36,972 nt of DNA from Moorena producens 3L (GCF_000211815.1 NZ_GL890973.1:1-36972), one strand, 5' to 3'; numbered from the stretch's first letter, positions 6,866-15,450 are shown. Numbers and translations are program-made. Notes: a model not told the origin generated them from the letters alone.

Positions 6866-7300
6866 TCACCACAGGGAAACCAAACAGTCTTGCCGTAAAT
6901 AATCGGTTAACTTCTTGAGGATGGATTCCTCTTCTTCCAGTTCAGTGATTAAGCACTGTTCTTGATCGCCACCGTGGACCTGTGAAGTTTTCTTGCCAAG
7001 GGTCTCTACATAAGCCAGATCTTTGATCTGGCTCAAACGCTGCCGTGCATTCAAGACTTTATTGCTATTGGTCATCATACTAGCTTGCTTCTGTAAGATC
7101 ATGTCCCGGTTTTGTTTGAGCAAGCGGCTGTAGGTTCTAGAAGGCATGTAGTCTAGGGGGTTATGGCCTGCCAAGCGTAGCATTAACACACAAGCCCAAG
7201 AATATTTGCCATCAAGGATGGCTTCCTCGATCTCGCTAAACTTATCAATATCCATCATTTTGTCGAGCTTGGTATTGGCAGAAGGAATACGATAGGTCAT
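6866..7300 (-). CDS. HetP-family protein, 144 aa
   Basis: The conserved HetP core lies at residues about 22-66: EEAILDGKYSWACVLML, then AGHNPLDYMPSRTYSRLLKQN. Downstream is a family-variable tail with predicted helices and a C-terminal acidic stretch (ELEEEESILKKL). HetP proteins are cyanobacterial regulators known from heterocyst commitment in Anabaena, where hetP lies next to hetC; their biochemical activity is not settled. Here the gene follows the HlyD gene on the same strand (172-bp gap) and ends at a strong terminator, so it is probably the last gene of the exporter transcript. A second, shorter HetP-like gene lies upstream of the exporter (13541). Confidence 0.85.
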   Translation of the reverse strand: MTYRIPSANTKLDKMMDIDKFSEIEEAILDGKYSWACVLMLRLAGHNPLDYMPSRTYSRLLKQNRDMILQKQASMMTNSNKVLNARQRLSQIKDLAYVETLGKKTSQVHGGDQEQCLITELEEEESILKKLTDYLRQDCLVSLW

Positions 7301-7472
7301 GGTTATTTCTTATCCTGTAAGTCTAAAGGTCAATAGTTTATAAGCTGGGGTGCAGTTAACTTGCAGATTTCAAGGAATTACTAGCAAGTTGACTACTAAA
7401 AATTAACGGTCAACTGTTAACCGTCAACGGAAAACGATCAGTCAGTGATGAAAGTGATTTGAGAACAGAGCA

Positions 7473-9074
7473 CTATAGATCGATGCCGCTTTTTTGCAGT
7501 TGTCGCATCGGATCCAATAAGAAATCGATAATCCGACGGCGGCGGATGATGATGTCAGCATTGGCGGTTTGACCAGCCTTAAACCGGATGATTTCATCCT
7601 CTTCAATCACATAGTCACGGTCGAGGGACACTTTCACCTTATAGACTGAACCCATTACTTGATCGGCTTTAGCATCGGAAGAGATGGAAATCACCGTGCC
7701 TTTGATGATGCCGTAATCCTGATAGGGATAGGCATCAAATTTCACTTGCACCGCCATTCCTTCGTTAATAAACCCTGCCTCGCGAGTAGGCAAACTTGCG
7801 GATAGCACTAAGGGGGCACCTTGAGGAGCGATTTCGGCGATGCTACGTCCCGGTTGCACGACTTCACCAGCATTACCAATGTTGAGGGAAGATATTATCC
7901 CATCCACTGGCGCTTTGAGAAACTTCTGTTTGAGCCTGGTTTTAGCAGTAGTAACCAGGGTTTCATTTTCAGAAATTCTAGCTTTGATTTGGGTCAGTTC
8001 CACTTCCAACTGTTGAATTTTCTGCTGTGCTTCCAGGCGAGTGGTGCGTCCCGTTGCTTGCCGATGCTCTAATTCTGCCTCTAGTCGCTTAATTTCTGCT
8101 AAAGTTTGTTGTAGCTCACCTCGGCTTTGGCTAGTCGCCGCTTCGCGATCGCGTATACTTTGCTGAGCTTGAAAGATCTGTTCGCGAGTACTCAAACCCT
8201 CTTGCAGTTTGCTTTCGGTAACAGCACTTTGGCTAGCACGAAAGCTTTGTTCTGCTTGAAATACCTGTTCTTTCGAGATTGCTCCTTCTGCCAACAGAGG
8301 CTTAAGGTTATCGAGTCGTTCCTTGAGAGCCACTACATTAGCCCGCCGTTGCTGGAGCAGTTCTTGGGCTGTCGCCTGCACCAGCTTCATCCGTTGTAAT
8401 CGTTCGCGATTAGCAGCTTTAGCTAACTGATGTTGAATGATTTGTTGTCTAATTGCCGATGCACTAGCTTGTGCTCGTGCGATCGAAGCTTGTTGTGCTT
8501 GAACTTCTGCTTGGGTAATCTGCTCACGAGTTTCTACTTCTAGACGGGTTCTTTCAAGCAGTCCTTGCATCTGAACTAACCTAATCCGGTCTGCATTAAG
8601 AACTTTCTCTAAACGTTCTACTTCCTGAGTGGCAAGCTCTGTATCCAGTTCCACCAAGACTTCCCCAGCTTTAACCGCTTGCCCTTCTTTGACCTTAATA
8701 CTAGCAATCTTGCCTGGCTCAATCGGGTCAACTTTATAAACGTCGCCTTTTGGCACTAAGCTTCCATGAGCTTTACCGACTTCATCAATCTGCCCAAACG
8801 TTGCCCAAGCCACAAATATCGTACAGAAGCTTAATCCACCCAACATCAAGAGCCGGGGAAGGTTCGCCGGAGGCTGGTCGAGGGTAGTTTGTATCGAGGT
8901 TGACCATTTGGACGTACTAGGAGCATTGGCAGTATTGCTTCCTACCTCTGTGCTGGGTGAGCCTGGCTCTTGGTCATAATCAGGTCTCAGGCGACCTGAT
9001 GGCATTAAAACGACGTTACCCTGACGACTCGTAGCCGCCTCAGGTGGGGAGTTGATTGGTTTTGCTTGTGTCAT
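7473..9074 (-). CDS. HlyD-family membrane-fusion (adaptor) protein
   Basis: A 533-aa adaptor. A Pro/Ser-rich cytoplasmic N-terminus (1-70) leads to one membrane segment (about 73-93, LLMLGGLSFCTIFVAWATFG). A split lipoyl-like hairpin follows (115-145 and about 385-415, KAPVDGIISSLNIGNAGEVV), then a long coiled coil (about 150-380, rich in Gln, Glu, Leu), and a beta-barrel with the HlyD-type C-terminal GQTANADIIIRRRRI. It bridges the inner-membrane exporter to an outer-membrane channel in type I secretion. It lies downstream of the C39-ABC gene on the same strand after an 804-bp gap, so it may have its own promoter. No TolC-like gene is in the window. Confidence 0.93.
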   Translation of the reverse strand: MTQAKPINSPPEAATSRQGNVVLMPSGRLRPDYDQEPGSPSTEVGSNTANAPSTSKWSTSIQTTLDQPPANLPRLLMLGGLSFCTIFVAWATFGQIDEVGKAHGSLVPKGDVYKVDPIEPGKIASIKVKEGQAVKAGEVLVELDTELATQEVERLEKVLNADRIRLVQMQGLLERTRLEVETREQITQAEVQAQQASIARAQASASAIRQQIIQHQLAKAANRERLQRMKLVQATAQELLQQRRANVVALKERLDNLKPLLAEGAISKEQVFQAEQSFRASQSAVTESKLQEGLSTREQIFQAQQSIRDREAATSQSRGELQQTLAEIKRLEAELEHRQATGRTTRLEAQQKIQQLEVELTQIKARISENETLVTTAKTRLKQKFLKAPVDGIISSLNIGNAGEVVQPGRSIAEIAPQGAPLVLSASLPTREAGFINEGMAVQVKFDAYPYQDYGIIKGTVISISSDAKADQVMGSVYKVKVSLDRDYVIEEDEIIRFKAGQTANADIIIRRRRIIDFLLDPMRQLQKSGIDL

Positions 9075-9878
9075 GGTGGTAGATCACGCTAAATTAACAT
9101 TTTAGGGAAATGACCAATGTTTTGGGAAAGAAAGCGACCAATTCTCGTGCTGCCCTTAGCTTCCCGGGGTGAGTTTGGTATTGTTGGGCAGGCCGAAATC
9201 TTTGGCATTACCTGACTCTACTTGCCCCTTTTTCAGATAGCTTCAATGCACCCCGAGATCAGAACTTAAACCCTTCCCCTTTAAGTAGCCGTCGGTCGGT
9301 CAAACCTATTGCCTGAGCACGCTGTGAGGTGTGGACTTGAGCAGGACTGACCCTAGGGTTAGGCTCTCCAAGTTACCTGCGTCTCACCTTTAGTGGGGTG
9401 CATGGGAATGAATTAAACAAAGGAATTGGAATTAAACTCTCCGGTGAGTGTGCGTCATGGAGAATTCTCAGGGGATTCTAAACGGTGGTTACGAAATGGG
9501 TGTGGAGCCATATCTGAACACGTTTTCATCCCCTTATATTCACACAGGGCTTTTCCACTTTTCTGATAAAAGATCAATTTCATCTGAGTATGTTGCTAAA
9601 TTGGCAGATTTTTGGCAGCTTTTTACAAAGCTTGACATAGTGATAGCTAGCTTCAAATTTCATTAATTATTAGTCATTAGTCATTAGTCCTTTTCACATG
9701 ACTGTGTTGCCAAATTGGCAAATTTTTACATAGTTTGATATAGTCATAGGTAGCTTCAAATTTTCTTAGTCATTAGTCCTTTGTGACTAACCAGGGTCTA
9801 TGGGGATTTACAAATGACTAATGACTAAATAACTAATAACTAATAACTAATGACTAATGAGCACTTGTTAACGATCTA
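9075..9878. promoter_or_regulatory. Gene-free spacer with duplicated palindromic-motif units
   Basis: No convincing gene. An imperfect direct repeat (about 9586-9662 and 9696-9763) contains TGTTGCYAAATTGGCARATTTTT and later TAGCTTCAAATTT in each unit, with the palindrome at 9595-9605 and 9709-9719. The core is the same as in front of the small-protein genes. The rest includes short TAGTCATTAGTC/GACTAATGAC simple repeats (9668-9690, 9808-9860). This is the upstream region of the HlyD gene and the downstream region of the exporter gene. Confidence 0.5.
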
Positions 9879-12800
9879 TTAAAGATCTAGCTGCTGCTGT
9901 GCTAGATGATAGTAAAGACCTTGACGATCCATGAGTTCCTGATGGTTGCCTTTCTCGACCAGAACACCTCGGTCTAGGACAAGGATGCAGTCAGCATTGC
10001 GCACTGTAGAGAGGCGGTGGGCGATGATGAAGGTAGTGCGATCGCGACTAATGCGAGCTAAGTTTTGTTGAAAGCGGCGCTCGGATTCTGTATCTAGGGA
10101 GCTAGTCGCTTCATCCAGAATCAGAATCTTGGGGTTGCCCAATAGGGCTCGGGCTATGGCAATCCTTTGTCGCTGTCCACCAGAAAGGGTAGAGCCTCGC
10201 TCTCCTACTTTTGTATTATATCCCAAAGTCATACCTTGAATAAAAGCATGAGCTTCTGCTAGTTTGGCTACCTCTACGGCTTCATCCAGGCTGAAATCCG
10301 GTCGGTAGAGAGTGATATTTTCGACAATTGTCCCCGAGAACAAGAAACATTCTTGGGGTACCACACCCATTTGAGAACGCAAAGATTGGGGGGAAATATG
10401 GCGGATATCGTGTCCATCTATCAAAATACGACCATTAGTCGGATGATAGAGACCTTGCAGTAGCTTCACCAAGGTACTCTTGCCAGAGCCACTGCGCCCC
10501 ACTAGAGCAATGGTTTCTCCAGCCCTAATCTGTAGGGAAATATTCTGTAGGATATTGCGATCCTCATCCTCGGAGTATCGGAAGGTAACATCTTCCAATA
10601 TTACATCACCCTTAATCTCAGGTAGAACCAACATTGGTTCTTGAGGATTCTCCTCTGGCTTAGCAGATAAGACATCATTAAGCCGTTCTACAGACACCAA
10701 GATTTCTTGAAACTCATCCCAAAGATTCACTAGAGCCAAAATCGGACCAGTGACTCGGCCAATGAGCATATTAAACGCGACATACTGACCGATAGTAAGC
10801 TGCTCATTAATTACTAAGCTAGCGCCAAACCAAAGCAAAGCGGTGCTGCTGAGAGTATTAATTAGAGAACTAATTGACCCTAACCCGTTAGCCAGGTTTC
10901 TACCTTTAAATTGTACATTCAACTGATTGGTGAGGCGATCTTCCCAGCGCCAGCGCACTTCTTGTTCCGAAGCCGCCGTTTTCACAGTAGCAACCCCTGA
11001 CATCATTTCCACTAACATAGAATTTTGTTGGGCTGCTTCTTTAAAGATTTCCCTGGACACCTGGCGTAGAAAGGGACTGGCAATCACAGTCAAGATGGCG
11101 ATGGGGAAAATCGTTGCCAGCACCAGCAAGGTTAAGCGCCAATTGTAGTAGAGCATTAGTCCAATATAGACAAACACCATCACCACATCTAGCCAAGTCG
11201 CAATCGCTTGCTGAGTTATAAAACCCTGAATTTTTCCAGTTTCCTGAATTCGGGTCAGGATATCCCCCACCTGGCGGGATTCAAAAAACTTCAGGGGTAA
11301 GGTCAGGGTATGGTTAATGAAGCCACTGACGAAGGTGAGACTAAGCCGATTGGAAAAGTAGTCCAGCAAGTAGCGTCTGGTGAGACTAACCCCAATCGTC
11401 CAAAGGCCAAAGATGATTAGACCAATGGAGAAGACATTGAGAGTGACAAGGCTTCTGTTAATAATCACCCGGTCAAGAATGATCTGGGTAAATAAGGGAG
11501 TAATCAGACCAAAAACCTGAAGGATGAGGGTAGCCAAGATAATTTGCAGCAGGACTGAGCGATGGGGCCATAGCAATCCCCAAAACGGCCCTAAAGAACG
11601 TTTGTCGCTGGGAGTAATTGCTAGTTGGGGAGTTGGATCCAATAGCATGGCATACCCAGTCCAACTTTGGAGAAAGTCTTTGCGAGCAAGCGATCGCTTC
11701 CCCACTGCTGGATCGGCAACGAGTACCTTATTACCCTTTACCTGGTAGACAACAATATAGTGATCTCCTTGCCAGTGAGCAATCCAAGGATTACTCCGAT
11801 CCGCTAAGCGACCTAAAGAAGCCCTGACTGGACTAGCTTGAAACCCTAAACTTTCCGCTGCTTTAGCTAAACCTTTGAGGGATGAACCAGAACGACCCAC
11901 TCCCGCCAGTTCCCGCAGGGAGTTGAGAGCAAAGCGTTTGCCCCAATACTGCCCAATCATGGCTAAGCAGGCAGCACCACAATCAGAAGAAGCTTGCTGC
12001 TCAATAAAAGGATAGCGCTGCCAAAACCTTAGGAATCTCCCACCCGGCTTTGCTGGTTTGGGAAAATCAAAGCTTTCTGACTGACTGGGTTCAAGGGGCG
12101 TTTGTTGCTTAGGAGTTTCTAAAACTCGCCGAGTCGGTCGTGCTCTAGTCTGGTTTGCATGTGGTGACGGAGTATGGGTCTTGTTAACTACGCCTTGATC
12201 CGATGGAGATTTACCGTCACCATTTTTAGCACTTTGCCTGTTCTCCTGATCCGGTGACTCGGTGGAGTTAGCCAAAACTGGTGCGATCGCGCAAGCCGCT
12301 TGCCAATGCTCTTGAGGCAGCTGGTAAAGCAATACATCAGTTTGGGCAATCCAATCTGTGGGTACTGGCATCGGATATCCCCAACTTTCTCCGATGCTAG
12401 GAAATGGAGCAGAGGAATTTGCCTCTGTTCCTTCTGGCGTTCCCATTTGACCACTACGTAGCCAGCAATGACCAGCTTGGGAAGAGGACACCAGAGACTC
12501 CCCAGCCTCAATGCGTGTTTCTACGATGTAGGGCAACAGTTGATTTATGGTAACACCGTTAAGCGATCGCAAATTGGTCAAAGTCTTGAAGAAAATTAGG
12601 CATTGCCGGTGCTGGGCTTGTTTCCCCAGGATTTCCGACCACTTTGGCAACCGTTCCAACCAAGGCAAGAGTTGATTTAGGGAAATACGAGCAACTTGTC
12701 CTGAACTCGCTGCGATCGCTCTGTAAGGATAGGATAGACTACCTAAGAGATCATAGGCACCAAAAGTTTCCCCTTCTTCGAGTACCTGTATGGAAACCTC

Positions 12801-13106
12801 CCGCTGTTTTTCAGCATCAAAGCCTAGTAGTCGTACCCGACCCTGACAAACTAGGTAAAGATATTGGTGATCTTGTTCAATCTCAACAGAATCTTGGGAT
12901 AGCTCTGGTTTAGTATAGGCAAGGATTTTATCCCCTAGCTGGAAGTGATCAAGGTCAAATGATTGACTAAATTCGTAGTTGAGCTTTGGATCGACTGAGT
13001 CTAGGGTCAAGCTTTGAAGCACCACTGATAAATTGCTAGCAGGGTCTGGGTTGATAGAAGACGGTGGTTTACTAGGCTCTGCTGAATCCCTGATTATATT
13101 CTTCAT
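9879..13106 (-). CDS. HetC-type exporter: cNMP-binding-like region, C39 peptidase, ABC transporter
   Basis: 1075 aa. Residues about 50-160 form a cyclic-nucleotide-binding-like domain (LYLVCQGRVRLLGF, EEGETFGAYDLLG); a second, degenerate one spans about 175-275. A Pro/Ser/Gln-rich linker follows. The C39 peptidase (about 365-495) has the catalytic Cys376 (SSDCGAACLAMIG), His449 (GDHYIVVY) and Asp465 (ADPAVG). The six-helix ABC membrane domain covers about 505-800. The ATPase has Walker A GRSGSGKST (Lys876), signature LSGGQRQR, Walker B ILILDEATSSLD and switch AHRLS. C39 domains cut after double-glycine leaders, so the GG-leader proteins at 3293-5745 are the obvious substrates. HetC of Anabaena has the same architecture and is linked to hetP, as here. 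All catalytic residues are present. Confidence 0.93.
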   Translation of the reverse strand: MKNIIRDSAEPSKPPSSINPDPASNLSVVLQSLTLDSVDPKLNYEFSQSFDLDHFQLGDKILAYTKPELSQDSVEIEQDHQYLYLVCQGRVRLLGFDAEKQREVSIQVLEEGETFGAYDLLGSLSYPYRAIAASSGQVARISLNQLLPWLERLPKWSEILGKQAQHRQCLIFFKTLTNLRSLNGVTINQLLPYIVETRIEAGESLVSSSQAGHCWLRSGQMGTPEGTEANSSAPFPSIGESWGYPMPVPTDWIAQTDVLLYQLPQEHWQAACAIAPVLANSTESPDQENRQSAKNGDGKSPSDQGVVNKTHTPSPHANQTRARPTRRVLETPKQQTPLEPSQSESFDFPKPAKPGGRFLRFWQRYPFIEQQASSDCGAACLAMIGQYWGKRFALNSLRELAGVGRSGSSLKGLAKAAESLGFQASPVRASLGRLADRSNPWIAHWQGDHYIVVYQVKGNKVLVADPAVGKRSLARKDFLQSWTGYAMLLDPTPQLAITPSDKRSLGPFWGLLWPHRSVLLQIILATLILQVFGLITPLFTQIILDRVIINRSLVTLNVFSIGLIIFGLWTIGVSLTRRYLLDYFSNRLSLTFVSGFINHTLTLPLKFFESRQVGDILTRIQETGKIQGFITQQAIATWLDVVMVFVYIGLMLYYNWRLTLLVLATIFPIAILTVIASPFLRQVSREIFKEAAQQNSMLVEMMSGVATVKTAASEQEVRWRWEDRLTNQLNVQFKGRNLANGLGSISSLINTLSSTALLWFGASLVINEQLTIGQYVAFNMLIGRVTGPILALVNLWDEFQEILVSVERLNDVLSAKPEENPQEPMLVLPEIKGDVILEDVTFRYSEDEDRNILQNISLQIRAGETIALVGRSGSGKSTLVKLLQGLYHPTNGRILIDGHDIRHISPQSLRSQMGVVPQECFLFSGTIVENITLYRPDFSLDEAVEVAKLAEAHAFIQGMTLGYNTKVGERGSTLSGGQRQRIAIARALLGNPKILILDEATSSLDTESERRFQQNLARISRDRTTFIIAHRLSTVRNADCILVLDRGVLVEKGNHQELMDRQGLYYHLAQQQLDL

Positions 13107-13540
13107 ATGTTAAACATTGAAAATTGATTTTTAACAATTAACCATTTACAATTAACCATTTATAATGAACTACATTTATTTATCTAATAACTTAGTTTTT
13201 GTCAAGTCATTAACCGGCTAGTTACCAATAATTCACAAAAAATTCACAAATACTTTAAGTAAACTTCATCGAAACTTTAAATTCCCCCTAGAGCATCTGG
13301 TGTAAAGTAAACCCATAAGGGTTGGGGAAAGGGAGATAGGAGGTCAAGTCATCAGCCAGCTCATCAAGCCAATAGATGTCAGCTAGATCTAAGCAGATAG
13401 TGCGGTTGATGCGAGTGCAGTTCAACAGATTAAACGGGAAGACGTTGAAAACTAGGCTCTGCATCAATAATCAATCAAACTGACCTAGGCAGGTGGTTAA
13501 CTTCAGACTTGATGAATCTCCCAACTTTCCCTAACCCTGA
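13107..13540. promoter_or_regulatory. Upstream region of the exporter gene
   Basis: AT-rich spacer. It contains a 14-bp direct repeat ACAATTAACCATTT (about 13133-13162), an exact five-unit 11-bp array (13231-13285), a small hairpin AACCC-ataa-GGGTT near 13310, and a long-range inverted repeat whose arms start near 13317 (AGGGTTGGGGAAAGGGAGAT) and end near 13548. No gene is seen. Confidence 0.5.
13231..13285 (+). promoter_or_regulatory. Five exact 11-bp units, PHO-box-like, in front of the HetC-type gene
   Basis: Units start at 13231, 13242, 13253, 13264 and 13275: ATTCACAAAAA, ATTCACAAATA, CTTTAAGTAAA, CTTCATCGAAA, CTTTAAATTCC. A sixth, weaker unit precedes them. The period equals one helical turn and the cores resemble the 8+3 bp cyanobacterial PHO box. 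The units read on the plus strand while the adjacent exporter gene is on the minus strand, so the orientation is opposite to the psiE case. Confidence 0.45.
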
Positions 13541-13846
13541 CTAGACCTTACTAACAACCTGTGATTGTGAGACAGGGGTTTTGCCAACTGGATGCTTACC
13601 AGATTGACTATTTTCTTTGATTAAGCGATTGTAGGTTCGGTAAGGGATGTAATGGAGGGGGTTGTAACCAGAAAAACGCAGAACTAACACACAAGCCCAA
13701 GAATACTTGCCCGCGATGATAGCTTCTACGACCTGGTTAAGCTGCTCATTATTCATGACTTGTTCAGAGCTCGTAGAGGTTGACGTTGGTTGAGATGTTC
13801 TACTAGTTGATGGTCTACTAGTTATTGAGAGTAATTTTTTGGCCAT
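13541..13846 (-). CDS. HetP-family protein, short form (about 101 aa)
   Basis: The HetP core is very clear: VVEAIIAGKYSWACVLVLRF followed by GYNPLHYIPYRTYNRLIKEN. It is preceded by a Ser/Thr-rich N-terminus (SRPSTSRTSQPTSTSTSS) and followed by a short basic tail. I chose the ATG at 13846; a GTG at 13855 would add three residues. It is oriented with, and 434 bp upstream of, the exporter gene. It is closer to canonical HetP in the core (GYNPLHYIPYRTYNRL) than the copy at 6866. An inverted repeat AACTGGCAA/TTGCCAGTT lies 45-69 bp upstream of the start. HetP-like proteins act in development in heterocystous species; the role here is unknown. Confidence 0.85.
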   Translation of the reverse strand: MAKKLLSITSRPSTSRTSQPTSTSTSSEQVMNNEQLNQVVEAIIAGKYSWACVLVLRFSGYNPLHYIPYRTYNRLIKENSQSGKHPVGKTPVSQSQVVSKV

Positions 13847-13890
13847 GGTAGTCACCCAGAATTAACGACATCATGTAATGGTCTATACCC

Positions 13891-13915
13891 AACTGGCAAA
13901 GGGAAGTTGCCAGTT
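13891..13915. promoter_or_regulatory. Inverted repeat upstream of the short HetP-like gene
   Basis: AACTGGCAA (13891-13899) and TTGCCAGTT (13907-13915) are perfect 9-bp arms around a 7-nt spacer, 45 bp upstream of the ATG. It could be a hairpin in the 5' leader or an operator. Two copies of CTTTGTATAAACAC lie further upstream (about 14014-14041). Confidence 0.45.
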
Positions 13916-14101
13916 CACCGGGGTAATAATTAAGCCTTGGAACAGGTTTTGGATTATTGCAATTGAACCACGTAGCTGACTATGGGCTTTTAGCTCATAG
14001 TTGTTTGTCTAAACTTTGTATAAACACGCTTTGTATAAACACTTAAGCTACTACAAACTAGCGTGGGGGACAATAACAAACTCTCAACCCAAGGATTAAT
14101 C

Positions 14102-14142
14102 GGTGGAATATGTTGAGGCTCACTCACTCAACATATTCCACC
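14102..14142 (-). terminator. Perfect 16-bp hairpin at the end of the 183-aa frame
   Basis: GGTGGAATATGTTGAG (14102-14117) pairs with CTCAACATATTCCACC (14127-14142) around a 9-nt loop. The stop of the minus-strand frame at 14124 is inside the loop, so its last codons form one arm. No U run follows on either strand. Probably a transcript-end or stabilising hairpin. Confidence 0.5.
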
Positions 14143-14675
14143 ATGATCATTGGCCACAATCGATTTAACAACTGCTGGAGTAGAACCGACTTGAGTTTGA
14201 GATCGATTACCAATCTAAATACTTGCCAGTGGGGTTGAGTTTTCCCAATCAGCCCCATATGAGTCCCTTGTAATGTGGGCAGCTCAGTGATTGCAGTTAT
14301 GTCACAAAATACTTTCAGGAGATTGAACATCCCTTGCAGTAAGCTGATTGCCCCCTTTTTTGCTCCCACCGAGACTGATACGTTTGACGATAGCACATCA
14401 TTCCGGAAGCTGCTATCGTGTTCAATGCCTTCAGTGCCAACACCAGTGTCGGAGGTGTCAGATGTAAGAACCCTCAGCAATCGGTTCGAGATAGTTAACC
14501 CACAGCACTGCCAGCTATGGCTAGGGTCGTCAGTGGGATTTAAACCTACTGCTTTTAGGTTCAATTTGCTAAGCACCCCTGAAAACCTCTTAGTAAAAAG
14601 CTGGATTAGAGAACGCGGCGATGGCTTCCGCTTTCCTAATGGTATGTTCATGAGTCTGTCGGATGATTTTTTCAA
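14124..14675 (-). CDS. Hypothetical protein, up to 183 aa, uncertain
   Basis: A minus-strand frame with TTG at 14675 or ATG at 14651 as start (the latter gives MNIPLGKRKPSPRSL). The product has a basic N-terminus, a middle part with TSDTSDTGVGTEG and a C-terminal hydrophobic/basic region ending WPMIMVEYVE. No ribosome-binding site is obvious and no family is recognised. A 157-aa frame on the opposite strand (14275-14748) covers most of it, and one of the two must be a shadow. I favour the minus frame because it lies in line with the HetP-like and exporter genes and ends in a strong hairpin. It could also be a degenerated gene. Confidence 0.35.
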   Translation of the reverse strand: MKKSSDRLMNIPLGKRKPSPRSLIQLFTKRFSGVLSKLNLKAVGLNPTDDPSHSWQCCGLTISNRLLRVLTSDTSDTGVGTEGIEHDSSFRNDVLSSNVSVSVGAKKGAISLLQGMFNLLKVFCDITAITELPTLQGTHMGLIGKTQPHWQVFRLVIDLKLKSVLLQQLLNRLWPMIMVEYVE

Positions 14676-15273
14676 AGTTGATGCTGTTGTGACACCTAAT
14701 GTTACACCTAATTTTTCACAATACCAGAGGCTTGCCTACATAGAGTAAGCGCAGATGAGCGTGAAATATTGATCCTATTTCAGGCCAGTTACAACAACAA
14801 AAAATACAAACCCTCTTTAAATTCCTCTGTCTTTAGACAGAAAAATTTTATGTTGTCTGGAGTAAATCCCCAAACACCTAGACACCGAAACAGATGAGCA
14901 CCTGAATTTACCAATATTATAGAGTTTTTATCTAGAGTTTCTGTGTGGCTAACTGCTGAGCTGAACGATTTGAGTATATCTACTCAGCCTTAGCTCCATA
15001 ACGGCGATGGCGTCTAACCTGAAGTAGTTACAAGTTCTATTCAAAAAGCTGGCCGAGTGAGCTGAAACAATAAAATCAAGCTTCTTGAGCATAGTTACCC
15101 TCTTTGATTCTTTCAAAAAAGACAAATCCAAAATTGGATTGGTTTGGCTGTCAGGTTGATGAAGTTATATTTCACGCCGATGATCTTGAACCTGAAACTT
15201 TGTTCATCTACAAAAGGAAATCTAGTAAATTCAAGGGGTAATTGTCAAGCGAAAACTCACATTTCTTTTCTAC

Positions 15274-15356
15274 ATTCACATTTTGTTCATATTTTCTTCA
15301 CAAAATTACCAAATTTACGCAAATTTCACACAATCTTCACGTAATCTTGAGTAAGC
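15274..15356 (+). promoter_or_regulatory. 11-bp-period TTCAC repeats
   Basis: Units ATTCACATTTT, GTTCATATTTT and CTTCACAAAAT start at 15274, 15285 and 15296; after a phase shift TTTCACACAAT, CTTCACGTAAT and CTTGAGTAAGC start at 15324, 15335 and 15346. Same general pattern as the arrays at 240-305 and 13231-13285. Possible PhoB/SphR-type binding region upstream of psiE. Confidence 0.4.
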
Positions 15357-15395
15357 TGAGAAGGAAATCTAGGACCTATATGTCACCCTGCTCAA

Positions 15396-15450
15396 CTTAA
15401 AGATAACTTTAATCAAATCTTTACTATATGTTTACTAAATCTTGCTCCAC
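15396..15450 (+). promoter_or_regulatory. PHO-box-like array upstream of the psiE-like gene
   Basis: Units of 11 bp start at 15396 (CTTAAAGATAA), 15407 (CTTTAATCAAA), 15418 (TCTTTACTATA), 15429 (TGTTTACTAAA) and 15440 (TCTTGCTCCAC). The orientation agrees with the psiE-like gene, but the start codon is 537 bp away, which is far for a direct promoter element. Confidence 0.4.

Noticed and set aside
9448..9666. 72-aa plus-strand frame with an NGG near the start
   Set aside because: No ribosome-binding site, no leader-like N-terminus, and its end runs through the duplicated motif unit in the HlyD upstream region.
14275..14748. 157-aa plus-strand frame
   Set aside because: It overlaps the minus frame 14124-14675, lies opposite to all neighbours and has no recognised motif or ribosome-binding site. 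The choice between the two is uncertain.
14949..15092. 47-aa minus-strand frame with a GAGGGT site before ATG 15092
   Set aside because: Short, no leader or family features, located in a gene-poor region; kept only as a remark.
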